From: Maridesulfovibrio salexigens DSM 2638
GTDB taxonomy: Bacteria > Desulfobacterota > Desulfovibrionia > Desulfovibrionales > Desulfovibrionaceae
Assembly (NCBI RefSeq): GCF_000023445.1
Contig: NC_012881.1
Location: 3,442,001 to 3,506,000, forward strand
Length of the DNA: 64,000 nt
Reading direction: 5' to 3'
The position numbers were made by a program, and so were the translations under genes. Positions 18,555 through 27,934 of this stretch are shown piece by piece (the stretch's first letter is position 1; every line of letters starts with the position of its first letter). Under the pieces are notes generated by a model. That model saw only the letters and a program-made list of their open reading frames with translations, was not told the DNA's origin and did not search any database.

Positions 18555-19211
18555 CTAATGATACTCGCGGGAAACCCAGACAACCTGTCCAAGGACTCGA
18601 ACATTCTCAAGCTCATCACCGCCAAGATATATGGGAGCATAATCTTTGTTGTCACTATGCAGAACGACCTGCCCGGGCCGTTTTTCCACCCTTTTAACCA
18701 TGACGGTATCTTCAACACCTACGGCGTAAATACCACCGGCAAGAATATCTTTGCGGGACTGATCCAGCAAAACGATGTCACCTTCTTTCAATTCCGGCTC
18801 CATGCTGTTGCCATAAACTTCCATTAAAACCATATCAGACGGATTTCCTTTGCCGCCGATCCAATCTTTACGGAAGGCATAGAAACCCTCAATTTCACCA
18901 CCGGTTTCAAATGACCCGCCACCGGCGGAAAGACGTGCTGCGACCTTAGGTATACGGGAGAATTCATCTGCGAACTCCACGGCATTAACTTCCGGGCGCG
19001 GAGAGCCCAAACCGGACTCAAGCCATGTAGAATCGAGATTGTAGCGCACGGAAAGCTCAAGAATCCAACGCGGAGGAACTGCACCTTTCTTTTTTACAAG
19101 AGAGACTGCCGCCCTTCCGACTCCCAGTTCACGAGCCAGCTGGGCCTGAGTGGAAATATCTGTATGTTCTTTCAATCTTTCAAAAAATGAATCGAAATCT
19201 TTAGCTTGCAT
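18555..19211 (-). CDS. CI/LexA-like repressor: HTH plus S24 self-cleaving peptidase
   Basis: A 218-residue two-domain repressor. The N-terminal helix-turn-helix (about residues 19-40, TQAQLARELGVGRAAVSLVKK) is of the phage CI type. The C-terminal S24 domain has catalytic Ser136 in GNSMEPEL and Lys173 in VMVKRVE; a candidate Ala96-Gly97 cleavage bond lies in the linker (RLSAGGG). Such proteins cleave themselves on RecA filaments and so induce their targets after DNA damage. ATG 19211 with GAGG five bases upstream is preferred over GTG 19217. It is divergent from a 99-residue gene across 162 bases, a likely shared operator region. No phage genes surround it, so it is a domesticated or stand-alone regulator. 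Confidence 0.9.
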   Translation of the reverse strand: MQAKDFDSFFERLKEHTDISTQAQLARELGVGRAAVSLVKKKGAVPPRWILELSVRYNLDSTWLESGLGSPRPEVNAVEFADEFSRIPKVAARLSAGGGSFETGGEIEGFYAFRKDWIGGKGNPSDMVLMEVYGNSMEPELKEGDIVLLDQSRKDILAGGIYAVGVEDTVMVKRVEKRPGQVVLHSDNKDYAPIYLGGDELENVRVLGQVVWVSREYH

Positions 19212-19373
19212 CGGCACCTCAAATTAACAACTGTTTAACGCAAAAGTTCATCTATACTTAACATTCACAATTCGATATTGCAACTATTTTTATAAACACA
19301 GAAAGCTTTCAAAAAAAATTCGTTTGTAGTAAAGTATGCAAATAGTTAAGGGATATAGTCTTTGGAGAGCTTG

Positions 19374-19673
19374 ATGAGTAATGACCTGATTGTGAAAAAT
19401 CTGGCTACAGAATACGTGGAGCACTTTGAATTTGACTTCGGTGACGCCGGGGTTGAACTAACATTGCTTGATGATGCCCCCATAGAACTAAAAAAATTGA
19501 TTACCGAACTTTGCGGCCGTATATCACCGGAAACTCTGGTCAAAGTTTATGAATCTCTTAACGCAATTGCCGAGGCGGACGATATCTACGCCTGTGAAAT
19601 TGACGAAAAAGTGTGCGAGCTGACTCTGTTCTGCAAAATTGCACGCCGCATTGAACAGATCGCCACAAGCTAA
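19374..19673 (+). CDS. Acidic 99-residue protein of unknown function, divergent from the S24 repressor
   Basis: A 99-residue acidic soluble protein (MSNDLIVKNLATEYVEHFEF; ELKKLITELCGRISPETLVK; KVCELTLFCKIARRIEQIA). No signal peptide or membrane segment. ATG 19374 has GGAGAGC upstream; the longer frame from 19362 has no ribosome site. It shares a 162-base intergenic region with the repressor and ends in a strong terminator. A role under repressor control is an inference from position only. Confidence 0.62.
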   Translation: MSNDLIVKNLATEYVEHFEFDFGDAGVELTLLDDAPIELKKLITELCGRISPETLVKVYESLNAIAEADDIYACEIDEKVCELTLFCKIARRIEQIATS

Positions 19674-19701
19674 ATTTCAGATTAATACACGACATAAAAA
19701 A

Positions 19702-19730
19702 AGCCCGCTCAAATCATGATTGAGCGGGCT
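19702..19730. terminator. Bidirectional terminator between the 99-residue gene and rnr
   Basis: AGCCCGCTCAA (19702-19712) pairs perfectly with TTGAGCGGGCT (19720-19730), loop ATCATGA. TTCTTATTT follows on the plus strand and an A7 run (T7 on minus) precedes it, so it serves both convergent genes. Confidence 0.9.
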
Positions 19731-19737
19731 TTCTTAT

Positions 19738-21978
19738 TTAGACAAACTTTTTATAATCCTCAGCTCCGGAAACAAGCGAAAGGTTTGCTTCCAGCAGTTC
19801 AAGGCTGACAGATTCCAATCGAACGGTGATCTTCTGACCCAAGCGGAAAGCATGTCCGGTGCGCTCACCGACAATCATCTGGCGATCCGACCAGAAGGTA
19901 TAATAGTCATCCCCAAGCGAGGAAAGACGGACCATGCCTTCGGCCATGACCTCCTGAAATTCCACCCAGAATCCGAACTCCGCAATAGAAGAGATTACCC
20001 CGGTAAATTCCTCGCCGACCTTATCCTTAAGGAATATGATGGTCAGACGCTTGAGAATTTCGCGTTCTGCTTCCATAGCTGTACGCTCTGTTCCGCTGAT
20101 AGCGCTACCGATGCGTCCCAGCTGCTTTTGTCCGGGAATGGCCTGATGCTCATCCCCCAATGCAACTTTCAAAAGCCGATGCACCACGAGGTCGGCATAA
20201 CGCCTGATCGGTGAGGTGAAATGGCAATAGCATTCGGAAGCCAGCCCGAAGTGCCCTTCATTGTCCGGCTCATATTTAGCCTGCTTCATGGAACGCAGCA
20301 GCAAACGGCTGACGATGTATTCCTGATCCGTGCCTTCAGAATCTTTAATAACCTCCTGCAAGGTCTGCGGGGTAACCGGATCAGGAATCTGTTTGCTGAT
20401 CCCGATTTTGCGCAGCACTTTGAACAGGTTGGTCAATTTTTCTTCATCAGGTCCGGGGTGCACGCGGTACAGGCATCCGATTTCCTTTTCGGTCAGGAAT
20501 TCCGCCACAGCTTCGTTAGCAGCAATCATAAATTCTTCAACGATCTGGTGCGCGAAGTTGCGGCAGCGCGGACGAATGTCCACGGTACGGCCCTGCAAGT
20601 TGAAAAGGATTTCCGGTTCCGGCAGATCGAACTCAAGGCTGCCTCGAGCATTGCGCCGCTTGTTAATCTTACGGGCCAGTTCTTCACAAAGTTTAAGCAT
20701 TGGAAGCAGGTCACCAAGACTTTCCTGCTCTTCTTTTTCGCCGAGGATAACTCCCTGATAGACCTGTTCATAGGTCAAGCGTCCCTGACTCCTGATTACA
20801 GCCGGAGCAAATGAGGAATTTACAGGTGCACCGGACTTATCAAACTCAATAGTCGCGGTCATAGCCAGACGGTTTACGTCCGGGTTCAAACTGCACAGCC
20901 CGTTACTCAGAGCCTCAGGAAACATGGGTTCCACGGACTTAGGAAAATAGTAGGAGTTACCGCGCTTCAAAGCCTCTCGATCCAGCGGTGATTCCATTGC
21001 AACATAGTGGCTGACATCTGCGATTGCGACCCGCAAACGGTAGCCACCAGCGATCTTTTCCACAAAAACAGCATCGTCAAAGTCTTTTGCGGTCGCGCCA
21101 TCGATAGTAACAAAAGGAATATCGCGCATGTCCTCACGGTCCGCAAAATCCTCTTCCACCGGTTCATCGGGCAGGGCATCAGCCACAGCCAGAACCTTGC
21201 CCGGAAATGCAGTTGGTATGCCATGATTAGCCTTAACAATGGCTTCCTGTACGATGGCATCATCTTCATCGCCGAGCATTTTCAGGATACGGCCCTCCCA
21301 AAGGGACGGGTTGATCTGCTCTCCGGGGGCCACCAGCAGGATATCCCCTCTTGATACGCGGGTGAAATCCACTTCCGCATCAACAGATTCAGCCGGATAA
21401 ATTTCCCTGCCGTTATCATCCAGTACAGGCTCATTAACCACGGCTTCATCAGGTTCAACCACAATACCGAAATCCAATCGAGGATCAGTGGGATGGCAAA
21501 GCAGTGCAGTGCCGCCCATAGGACGGATTACACGTACCGGGAAGACCTGCTTGCCACGCTCAAGTACCCGAACCACACGCCCTTCTTCGCGTTTACCACC
21601 CCAGTGGGAGCCGGTAATTGCCACGGTGACCCTATCGCCATGCCATGCATCGCGCAGGTTCTTGGTGTGGATATAAATATCCTTACGTTTCTTATCGTCC
21701 GGAAGCAGAAAGGCTGCTCCGGAACGCTGGACCTGAAGCTTTCCGGTAACCAGATTCATCTTCTCAACAACGCCGTAAGCACTGCCTATTTTGATAATTT
21801 TACCTTCACGGACAAGATCTTTCAGTATATTTTTAACGAACTTACGGTGCCGTTTAGTAAGGCCGACCCTTTTCTCCAGCTCGCCTACAGATAAAGGTTT
21901 GCGGCTTTGCTTAAAAACATTCATAGCCTCATAGGGCTTGATCATACCGGGATTCTTCGATTTTCTTTTCTTTCCCAT
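19738..21978 (-). CDS. rnr: Ribonuclease R
   Basis: A 746-residue 3'-5' exoribonuclease that degrades structured RNA. Order: N-terminal winged helix (about 15-70), cold-shock domains, the RNB catalytic domain with TIDGATAKDFDDAV (metal-binding Asp residues) and YRVHPGPDEEKL, and a C-terminal S1 domain (VGEEFTGVISSIAEFGFWVEF). The frame is open to ATG 22002 but that end lies in a dispersed repeat and has no ribosome site; ATG 21978 has AGGA seven bases upstream and gives the basic start MGKKRKSKNPG. It is single, with lpxK 113 bases upstream on the same strand. Confidence 0.95.
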   Translation of the reverse strand: MGKKRKSKNPGMIKPYEAMNVFKQSRKPLSVGELEKRVGLTKRHRKFVKNILKDLVREGKIIKIGSAYGVVEKMNLVTGKLQVQRSGAAFLLPDDKKRKDIYIHTKNLRDAWHGDRVTVAITGSHWGGKREEGRVVRVLERGKQVFPVRVIRPMGGTALLCHPTDPRLDFGIVVEPDEAVVNEPVLDDNGREIYPAESVDAEVDFTRVSRGDILLVAPGEQINPSLWEGRILKMLGDEDDAIVQEAIVKANHGIPTAFPGKVLAVADALPDEPVEEDFADREDMRDIPFVTIDGATAKDFDDAVFVEKIAGGYRLRVAIADVSHYVAMESPLDREALKRGNSYYFPKSVEPMFPEALSNGLCSLNPDVNRLAMTATIEFDKSGAPVNSSFAPAVIRSQGRLTYEQVYQGVILGEKEEQESLGDLLPMLKLCEELARKINKRRNARGSLEFDLPEPEILFNLQGRTVDIRPRCRNFAHQIVEEFMIAANEAVAEFLTEKEIGCLYRVHPGPDEEKLTNLFKVLRKIGISKQIPDPVTPQTLQEVIKDSEGTDQEYIVSRLLLRSMKQAKYEPDNEGHFGLASECYCHFTSPIRRYADLVVHRLLKVALGDEHQAIPGQKQLGRIGSAISGTERTAMEAEREILKRLTIIFLKDKVGEEFTGVISSIAEFGFWVEFQEVMAEGMVRLSSLGDDYYTFWSDRQMIVGERTGHAFRLGQKITVRLESVSLELLEANLSLVSGAEDYKKFV

Positions 21979-21992
21979 TTCTTTTCCTATTT

Positions 21993-22050
21993 GATGCGCC
22001 ATCGCGCTTTATTTTGATTTGATTTTGCCTCCGGCGGCTTAAAACCTTTT
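21993..22050. repeat. Dispersed intergenic repeat, copy A
   Basis: Begins GATGCGCCATCGCGCTTT, continues through a T-rich spacer to TTTGCCTCCGGCGGCTTAAA and ACCTTTT. The same modules, in the same order, recur at 27935 and 38496. It occupies the space between lpxK and rnr. Confidence 0.8.
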
Positions 22051-22091
22051 AATAAGCTTCGCTGTATTTACTTAGGGGAGGCGTAGTATTC

Positions 22092-23171
22092 TTATTTATT
22101 AAATGCGTCGATTAATCTTTGTTTATTCCACCACTTATCGAAGGGAGCTTCTTCTGTATCGTCAAAAAATATGGCTTCTCTAAATTCCACTTCCAAATCA
22201 ATTACGTAAAAATCTTCACACCCGAGTTTAGTCAGTTTTACAGCGTCCTTGGGGGTGCAGATAATCCGTTTCGCACCCGCTGCCGCCGCTTTCCTGCGGA
22301 TTACTTCCACATCCTGCACAGTGTATGCATGGTGATCCTTGAAAATTACAAATTCTTCCGGCACGCGGCCCATGTATTTTTCTACATCCGTGCGCAGTAT
22401 TTCCGGTTTGCCGATCCCGGCAAAGAGCAGATATTTATCGCTACCGAAATCAAGACGATCTCCCCCGCCGAGAAGCTTGAGTCCTTTAGCTTTTAGCTCA
22501 AACTGAAATACGGGATTCCCGAACTTCGCCAATTTTTCCTGTATCAACCAATGCATTCGCCGGAAAGCGTCCGGACTACTCTTCACAAAAAACACATCCG
22601 CCCGTTGCAGGGCCTGCACACTCTCCCTCCAAGTACCACGAGGAATGACCTTGTCCCAGCCCGTTGTGAAATCATCAAGAGTGAGCAGCACGAAATCAAG
22701 ATCACGCTCCACCGCCATGTGCTGAAAGCCATCATCAAGCAGTATCAATCCCGGCTGAAATTCCTGAGCAGCCCAAGCACCGGAACGTTTACGCACAGGA
22801 TCAACCACAATCTTCGCCTGCGGGTTGTCATTTGCCAGCATAAGCGGTTCATCCCCGGCCTCACCAACCGGACTTAGCCTATTCACCAGATACGGCACAT
22901 GCGCGGGCTTGGCCCCATAACCACGGGTCAGCAGCACTGTCAACAAATCCTCGCGCTCCGCCCATTTGAGCAGCCAGTCCGCAACAGGAGTTTTACCGCT
23001 CCCCCCGGAACCGATATTGCCTATGGAAATACACGGGCACTCGGGACGAAAACGCTCATATTCTCCCTGCGCATATTTTTCTGCACGGCGAGCCATAACC
23101 GCACCATACCCTTTCGAAATAGGCGCGAGAACGGGGCTGAGAATCTTCTGAGCCTTAAACAGCAGGGACAC
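22092..23171 (-). CDS. lpxK: Tetraacyldisaccharide 4'-kinase (lipid A synthesis)
   Basis: A 359-residue LpxK, which phosphorylates the 4' position of the lipid A disaccharide precursor at the inner membrane. An N-terminal hydrophobic/amphipathic region precedes a modified Walker A (GNIGSGGSGKTP, about residues 51-62), then TRGYGAK and the Walker-B-like LILLDDGFQHMAVERDLD segment that is diagnostic for the family. The start is GTG 23171 with GGAG six bases upstream. It is the only lipid A gene in the window; it is bounded by a dispersed repeat downstream and a terminator of the next gene upstream. Confidence 0.95.
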   Translation of the reverse strand: MSLLFKAQKILSPVLAPISKGYGAVMARRAEKYAQGEYERFRPECPCISIGNIGSGGSGKTPVADWLLKWAEREDLLTVLLTRGYGAKPAHVPYLVNRLSPVGEAGDEPLMLANDNPQAKIVVDPVRKRSGAWAAQEFQPGLILLDDGFQHMAVERDLDFVLLTLDDFTTGWDKVIPRGTWRESVQALQRADVFFVKSSPDAFRRMHWLIQEKLAKFGNPVFQFELKAKGLKLLGGGDRLDFGSDKYLLFAGIGKPEILRTDVEKYMGRVPEEFVIFKDHHAYTVQDVEVIRRKAAAAGAKRIICTPKDAVKLTKLGCEDFYVIDLEVEFREAIFFDDTEEAPFDKWWNKQRLIDAFNK

Positions 23172-23201
23172 GGCAATCTCCTTGGATTATACACAAAAAA
23201 A

Positions 23202-23231
23202 CACGCTCAAACCCTACTGGGTTTGAGCGTG
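23202..23231 (-). terminator. Rho-independent terminator of the BI-1 gene
   Basis: Perfect 13-base stem CACGCTCAAACCC / GGGTTTGAGCGTG with a four-base loop; followed on the minus strand by a T7 run. It lies 26 bases after the stop at 23257. Confidence 0.9.
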
Positions 23232-23256
23232 CCTGTAAATGTACAACTTATCTCAA

Positions 23257-23988
23257 CTACTCGCGGTTACCCATAAGGCGAAGCAGGAAGATGAACATGT
23301 TGATAAAGTCGAGATACAGGGTCAGCGCACCGAGGATGGTACCGCGTCTTACTGCGGTTGCATCATCAGCAGGAATGTACTCGCCCATATCTTTGAGCTT
23401 CTGGGAATCGTAAGCGGTCAGGCCAGCGAAGATGAATACACCCAGAACGGAAATGGCAAAAGTCAGTGCAGAACTCTGCATGAAGAAGTTCACCACCATA
23501 GCGATAAGAATACCAAACAGACCCATCATCATGAACGCGCCCATTCCGGTCAGATCCTTGCGGGTAGTCAGGCCGTACAGGGACATCGCTCCAAACATTC
23601 CTGCGGTAACGAGGAAGGTCTGAAAAATGGAAGCCGCTGTGTAAGCGATCAGAATGGTGGAAAGGGTCAAACCGTTCAGTGCGCTATAGGCCATAAACAG
23701 CCCGGTAGCTGCACCGGAAGACAGTTTGGAAATACGCATGGAAAGGTAAAATACCAGACCGATTTCACCTATAGCCGCCACCCAGAACAACATGGTCGGG
23801 GCAATTGCTCCGGTTTCGGGATTCTGGGCCAGCACGAGGTTCAGCACTGCCGGGGTGGAAAGGGTTACCCATGCCACGGCTGCGGTTGCCAACAGGCCCG
23901 CGCTCATCCAGCTGTAAATGCCGCGCATAAATGCATTAAGGACTTCCGGTCTCGCGCTAACGGAACCGGCTGCACCGAATCTACTCAT
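23257..23988 (-). CDS. Bax inhibitor-1/YccA family membrane protein
   Basis: A 243-residue integral membrane protein with about seven hydrophobic helices and the BI-1 family pattern: a soluble N-terminus (MSRFGAAGSVSARPEVLNAF), MRGIYSWMSAGLLATAAVAW, FVTAGMFGAMSLYG, and a C-terminal TAYDSQKLKDMGE segment that ends in a charged helix. Bacterial members are thought to form pH-sensitive calcium leak channels or to interact with FtsH; the role here is not shown. ATG 23988 has GGAG seven bases upstream; the open frame beyond it is not used. Confidence 0.88.
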   Translation of the reverse strand: MSRFGAAGSVSARPEVLNAFMRGIYSWMSAGLLATAAVAWVTLSTPAVLNLVLAQNPETGAIAPTMLFWVAAIGEIGLVFYLSMRISKLSSGAATGLFMAYSALNGLTLSTILIAYTAASIFQTFLVTAGMFGAMSLYGLTTRKDLTGMGAFMMMGLFGILIAMVVNFFMQSSALTFAISVLGVFIFAGLTAYDSQKLKDMGEYIPADDATAVRRGTILGALTLYLDFINMFIFLLRLMGNRE

Positions 23989-24126
23989 AATTAATCTCCT
24001 TGAATTCTTTTTTAAGAGCGAACATTCCAGTTCGCATTTTTTATATACTTTCAGAGTATAAATAAACAGCTTAGGGCCCACAGGCAAGGTTTTTCGGTCG
24101 ATTTTCAGCGGGGCAAATACTCCCGA

Positions 24127-25575
24127 CTAATCTCGAATATACTTTTTCAACACCGGAACAAATCCGGTCATAACCAAACCTATCGCACCGGTAGCCATTC
24201 CAATCTTCAGAAACAGATCATCATAGATATCAAGAGACTGCAACGCAGTAACTCCATGTTCCGGGACACTGGCCATTGTCGCAATCTCCCCGCCGAGAAC
24301 CATCGCCACGGACTGAAACATGAACCATGCTCCCATCATAAATCCCATGGACCGTTCCGGGGTCAAACGGGCAACCATTGCCAGACCGAGACCGCTGACC
24401 AGCAGTTCGCCAAGACTCTGAAATCCGTAACTGAGAACCAGCCAGTTACCGGACACAAAACCCTTTGCATCCGCCTGAAACTTGGCAACATAAGCCAAAG
24501 TCAGGAACGCCGCACAACACATGAGCATGCCGAGCGCGAATTTTCCGGGCAGGGACAAATCCTTTCCAGCTTTATCCAAACGGGCATAAGCAACCGCCAA
24601 TACCGGACTGATGATCATAACCCAGAACGGATTCAGAGCCTGAAAAGACGCAGGTTCAACCGGAATGCCAAAGATGTACGGATCCACATTGCGAGCCGCG
24701 AAAAGGTTAAGCGAAGTCGGCATCTGCTGATAAAGGGCAAAGAACACGATAGCCTCAGCCATAAGAATCAAACAGATGACCAGATTGGCTTTTTCATGAT
24801 GTTCAGCACGCATAATCTCGCGCACATAAAGTACTGCAACTACCACAAGGGCGGCGTAAAGCAGCTCATGAGCAAGAGTCAGGTGAGTCAGGAGTACAGC
24901 TGAAATTCCGGCAATTGCAGCGGTTCCAATCAAGGTAAGCAACAGTTTCTTCATATCCAGCGGTTCAAAATCAGCTTCTGAGCCCACCGGATCAAGAATG
25001 GAACGAAAAGCAATATAGTTCCCGATAGCTATGAGCATACCGATAAAACAGACAAAGAAACCTGCGTTCCAACCGTAATGTTTCTGGATAATCGGACAAA
25101 GCGACATCGCTGCGAATGAACCGATATTGATCGCCATGTAGTAAAGGGTGAAAGCACCGTCGACACGAGAATCGCCCTTTTCATAAAGCTTGGAAACCAG
25201 AGCCGAGGGGTTCGCCTTGAACAGCCCGTTCCCGGCAATGATTATGCCCAGTGCCGGATAAAGAAATTTTTCGCAGTCATACCCCAGCAGCCCATACCCG
25301 GAAGCAAGAACAATAGCTCCCAGAAACATGGTCCTGCGGTTACCTAAAATTTTGTCACCGATATAACCGCCAGCACAGATAAAAGCATAAACAAGAGCCG
25401 CAAAAGCACTGAAGGTCTGGTCTGCCAGATTGTCAGAGAACCCCAGTTTCTTGACCATGAACAAAACCAGAAGGGCCTGCATTCCGTAGTAACCGAACCG
25501 TTCCCACATCTCCACTGAGAAGAGCAGATAAAATGGCTTGGGATGGCTGAAAGCACCGCTTGAACTCTGCGACAT
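24127..25575 (-). CDS. Proton-dependent oligopeptide transporter (POT/PTR2 family)
   Basis: A 482-residue inner-membrane symporter with 12-14 hydrophobic helices. The ExxER proton-coupling motif is present (EMWERFGYYG, about residues 20-29), as is the PTR2 signature region (LYYMAINIGSF). It should import di- and tripeptides with protons. ATG 25575 has AGGAG six bases upstream; GTG 25578 is less likely. It is alone, between the BI-1 gene and a divergent DUF6765 gene. Confidence 0.92.
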   Translation of the reverse strand: MSQSSSGAFSHPKPFYLLFSVEMWERFGYYGMQALLVLFMVKKLGFSDNLADQTFSAFAALVYAFICAGGYIGDKILGNRRTMFLGAIVLASGYGLLGYDCEKFLYPALGIIIAGNGLFKANPSALVSKLYEKGDSRVDGAFTLYYMAINIGSFAAMSLCPIIQKHYGWNAGFFVCFIGMLIAIGNYIAFRSILDPVGSEADFEPLDMKKLLLTLIGTAAIAGISAVLLTHLTLAHELLYAALVVVAVLYVREIMRAEHHEKANLVICLILMAEAIVFFALYQQMPTSLNLFAARNVDPYIFGIPVEPASFQALNPFWVMIISPVLAVAYARLDKAGKDLSLPGKFALGMLMCCAAFLTLAYVAKFQADAKGFVSGNWLVLSYGFQSLGELLVSGLGLAMVARLTPERSMGFMMGAWFMFQSVAMVLGGEIATMASVPEHGVTALQSLDIYDDLFLKIGMATGAIGLVMTGFVPVLKKYIRD

Positions 25576-25722
25576 CACGAACTCCTTATTCTGGACAACT
25601 TGGTATTTTATTTCGCTTTATACGACAGATAAGAATGAAATGCGAGGGATTAAGGGAAAGTATGTTGGACTTAACTGGACCGTGCCTCAATTCTGCACAT
25701 CGATCGTATTCATAATTCTATA

Positions 25723-25751
25723 TTGCACTCTTTAGTTTTTAGTCATAAATA
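25723..25751 (+). promoter_or_regulatory. Promoter for the DUF6765 gene
   Basis: TTGCAC (25723-25728), a 17-base AT-rich spacer, then TAAATA (25746-25751). It lies about 48 bases upstream of the TTG start at 25799. Confidence 0.55.
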
Positions 25752-25798
25752 TAGCTTTACCGTTTTAAAATACCATTCAAATTACAGGAGACTTTATT

Positions 25799-26905
25799 TT
25801 GCAAAAAGACATGCATTATTACGGAACCTACGTCATGGCCCGCGCAGCAGGTATCGGACAGCGAAAAGCACAGGTTATCGCCAGTGCAGCCCAGTTTGTG
25901 GATGACAACGCAGCCAGTAAGGGAATTGAGTTCAAGGATGGAGGAGCATTACAATCCCGCGCAACAGCACATCACTGGTATCATCTCAGCAATATAGACA
26001 CTGACGATCAGCGCTATGTTTGGGTACCGTTTCACTTCCTACCTGGAAATGAAGGTGAAAAATTCTCAGAAAGACTAGTTTGCCGTAAAAACAGTGGAAT
26101 AGCCCAAGCGATGGTTGCCAACCATCTGGATCATGCTGACAAAATAGATTTCTCGGACGAACTTATCGGCATCGCTGCACACGTGTATGCTGACACCTTT
26201 TCACACTATGGATTCAGCGGAGTAAGCTCAAGACTCAACCAAATTGATAACGACAGCTTTAAATTCCATGACATTCCTGAAAACACAGAGAAATATATAA
26301 AAAAAAGACAAAAGAAATTTAAGAGAAATTATTCGAAAGAAGCGGGATTATTGGCCAACATAAAGTCATGGTTTGCTGAAACATTGTCAGGTGCACTGGG
26401 ACATGGCGCAGCCTGTACTTTCCCGGACCGCCCATATCTGAAATGGGAATTTGAATACGATCATGCAGGATGCAGCGGGTTAAGAGACAATCCCAAAACA
26501 TTCCTTGAAGCCTGTGAAGCCCTGCACGGTATGTTTGTTCGCTATACCGAGGCCAAAGAAGGAGTGAAAGATTCAGAGGTAATTCCTTTCGATAAAATCA
26601 GATCCCAAATCAAAAGTATCATTGAATTCAAAGGGTACGAAGAAGAAGGTAGTGAACCGACAGAAGACGCACGCATCAACAGATGGAAAAAAGCCGTTGC
26701 TGAAGACAACATTCTTGGAGCACATGAAGTTATTCCTGAATATCTAGGTGATGAATGGCTTAAAGAGAAGTCTAGGCTGCACGGACAAAAACTATCCCAA
26801 TCTGTCAAAGAAAAAGATGTATACCAATTCTATCAAGCAGCTTCATACCATCGGCATTACATACTTCGCAACCTCCTCCCGGAAAACAACCTGATAGTAT
26901 CCTAA
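25799..26905 (+). CDS. DUF6765 family protein with zinc-dependent-phospholipase-like His/Asp motifs
   Basis: A 368-residue soluble protein of the DUF6765 type. It opens MQKDMHYYGTYVMARAAG and carries clustered His and Asp residues (ATAHHWYHL, NHLDHADKIDF, AAHVYADTFSHYGF) that resemble the metal-binding pattern of bacterial phospholipase C / S1-P1 nucleases. Metal binding is likely; the substrate is unknown. The start appears to be TTG 25799: CAGGAG lies eight bases before it, whereas the first ATG (25811) is 20 bases away. It has its own promoter and terminator. Confidence 0.75.
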   Translation: MQKDMHYYGTYVMARAAGIGQRKAQVIASAAQFVDDNAASKGIEFKDGGALQSRATAHHWYHLSNIDTDDQRYVWVPFHFLPGNEGEKFSERLVCRKNSGIAQAMVANHLDHADKIDFSDELIGIAAHVYADTFSHYGFSGVSSRLNQIDNDSFKFHDIPENTEKYIKKRQKKFKRNYSKEAGLLANIKSWFAETLSGALGHGAACTFPDRPYLKWEFEYDHAGCSGLRDNPKTFLEACEALHGMFVRYTEAKEGVKDSEVIPFDKIRSQIKSIIEFKGYEEEGSEPTEDARINRWKKAVAEDNILGAHEVIPEYLGDEWLKEKSRLHGQKLSQSVKEKDVYQFYQAASYHRHYILRNLLPENNLIVS

Positions 26906-26911
26906 CAAAAA

Positions 26912-26939
26912 GCCTCCCGCACCAAACGGTGCGGGAGGC
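26912..26939. terminator. Terminator after the DUF6765 gene
   Basis: GCCTCCCGCACC pairs perfectly with GGTGCGGGAGGC across AAAC. An A-rich stretch precedes it, so it may also serve the convergent antiporter gene on the minus strand. Confidence 0.88.
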
Positions 26940-26969
26940 TTATCAAATCAGTTTACGCTGCTTAAAAAT

Positions 26970-27917
26970 CTAGCTGGTAAAGTCAAACCACCAGCGTCCG
27001 AGACTCAGGCAGACAAGAACGGCACCTTCCCAACGGGAAACCTTCCATCCGGTACGGATGAAGAAAAGTACCAGCGCAACCATCCCGACCAGTACGGTCA
27101 GTCCGGGCAAGGCAGCGGGGGAAACTTCCAGCGGACGCAGCAGGCAGGTAAGACCGAGCACTCCGGCGAAGTTAAAAAAGTCACTACCGATTAAGTTACC
27201 AAGCAACATTTCATTACGGCCCTTGAGGGATGCGGCAAGACAGGTCACCAGCTCCGGCAGGGACGTTCCTGCAGCAACGATGGTCATGCCGATCACCCAG
27301 TTGGATACACCGAAATGACGGGCAATCTCCGAAGCTGCATCAACCATAAACTCACCGCCAAGTGCGATGCCGATAAATCCTGCCAGCAACTTGATCCAAT
27401 CCTTTGTGCTGACCTCGCTGCCCTCCTCTTCTTCCTCTTCCTGAACAATCCCGGCCATGGCATTGGCGGCCCTTTTGCTGTGTACCAGCAGATAGGCAAT
27501 GTAACCACCGAGGATTGCCAGCAGCATAAGACCGGCTGAACGGTCCAGCATATCAAAATAGGCCAGTCCCAGAATGAGCGCAGTTGTGAAAAGCAACAGA
27601 GGAGTATCGCGCATTGCCAGCGATCTGTTAGTCGGTAAAGGCTTGATCAGGGCCATCAGACCCAAAATAAAGCCTAGGTTAAAAATGTTAGACCCGACAA
27701 CATTGGAAAGGGATATATCAGAAAGTCCCTTGAATGCTGCAGTGGCTGTAACCAGAAATTCCGGCGCAGAAGTACCGAAAGCAACAATGGTCAGACCGAT
27801 TACAAGGTCAGAAACCTTGTATTTCTTCGCAATCTTCGAGGCAGACTCAACAATCCAGTCCGCTCCGAACCATAATAGGAAGATACTCAGTAGAAAGAAA
27901 AATGTATTGGAAAGCAT
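26970..27917 (-). CDS. Calcium/sodium antiporter (CaCA family)
   Basis: A 315-residue integral membrane protein with the two inverted alpha-repeats of the CaCA superfamily: FGTSAPEFLVTATAA (about residues 47-61) and AGTSLPELVTCLAA (about 210-223). About ten hydrophobic helices are seen, with an acidic cytosolic loop (QEEEEEEGSEV) between halves. It should exchange Ca2+ for Na+ or K+ like YrbG. AAGGGA precedes ATG 27917. It is a single gene with a dispersed repeat directly upstream. Confidence 0.9.
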   Translation of the reverse strand: MLSNTFFFLLSIFLLWFGADWIVESASKIAKKYKVSDLVIGLTIVAFGTSAPEFLVTATAAFKGLSDISLSNVVGSNIFNLGFILGLMALIKPLPTNRSLAMRDTPLLLFTTALILGLAYFDMLDRSAGLMLLAILGGYIAYLLVHSKRAANAMAGIVQEEEEEEGSEVSTKDWIKLLAGFIGIALGGEFMVDAASEIARHFGVSNWVIGMTIVAAGTSLPELVTCLAASLKGRNEMLLGNLIGSDFFNFAGVLGLTCLLRPLEVSPAALPGLTVLVGMVALVLFFIRTGWKVSRWEGAVLVCLSLGRWWFDFTS

Positions 27918-27934
27918 TTAAATCCCTTAATTTT

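Noticed and set aside
23239-23994. A 251-codon open frame on the plus strand across the BI-1 gene
   Set aside because: It is antisense to a well-supported membrane protein, is Cys/His/Gln-rich in a way typical of reversed hydrophobic codons, and has no ribosome site.
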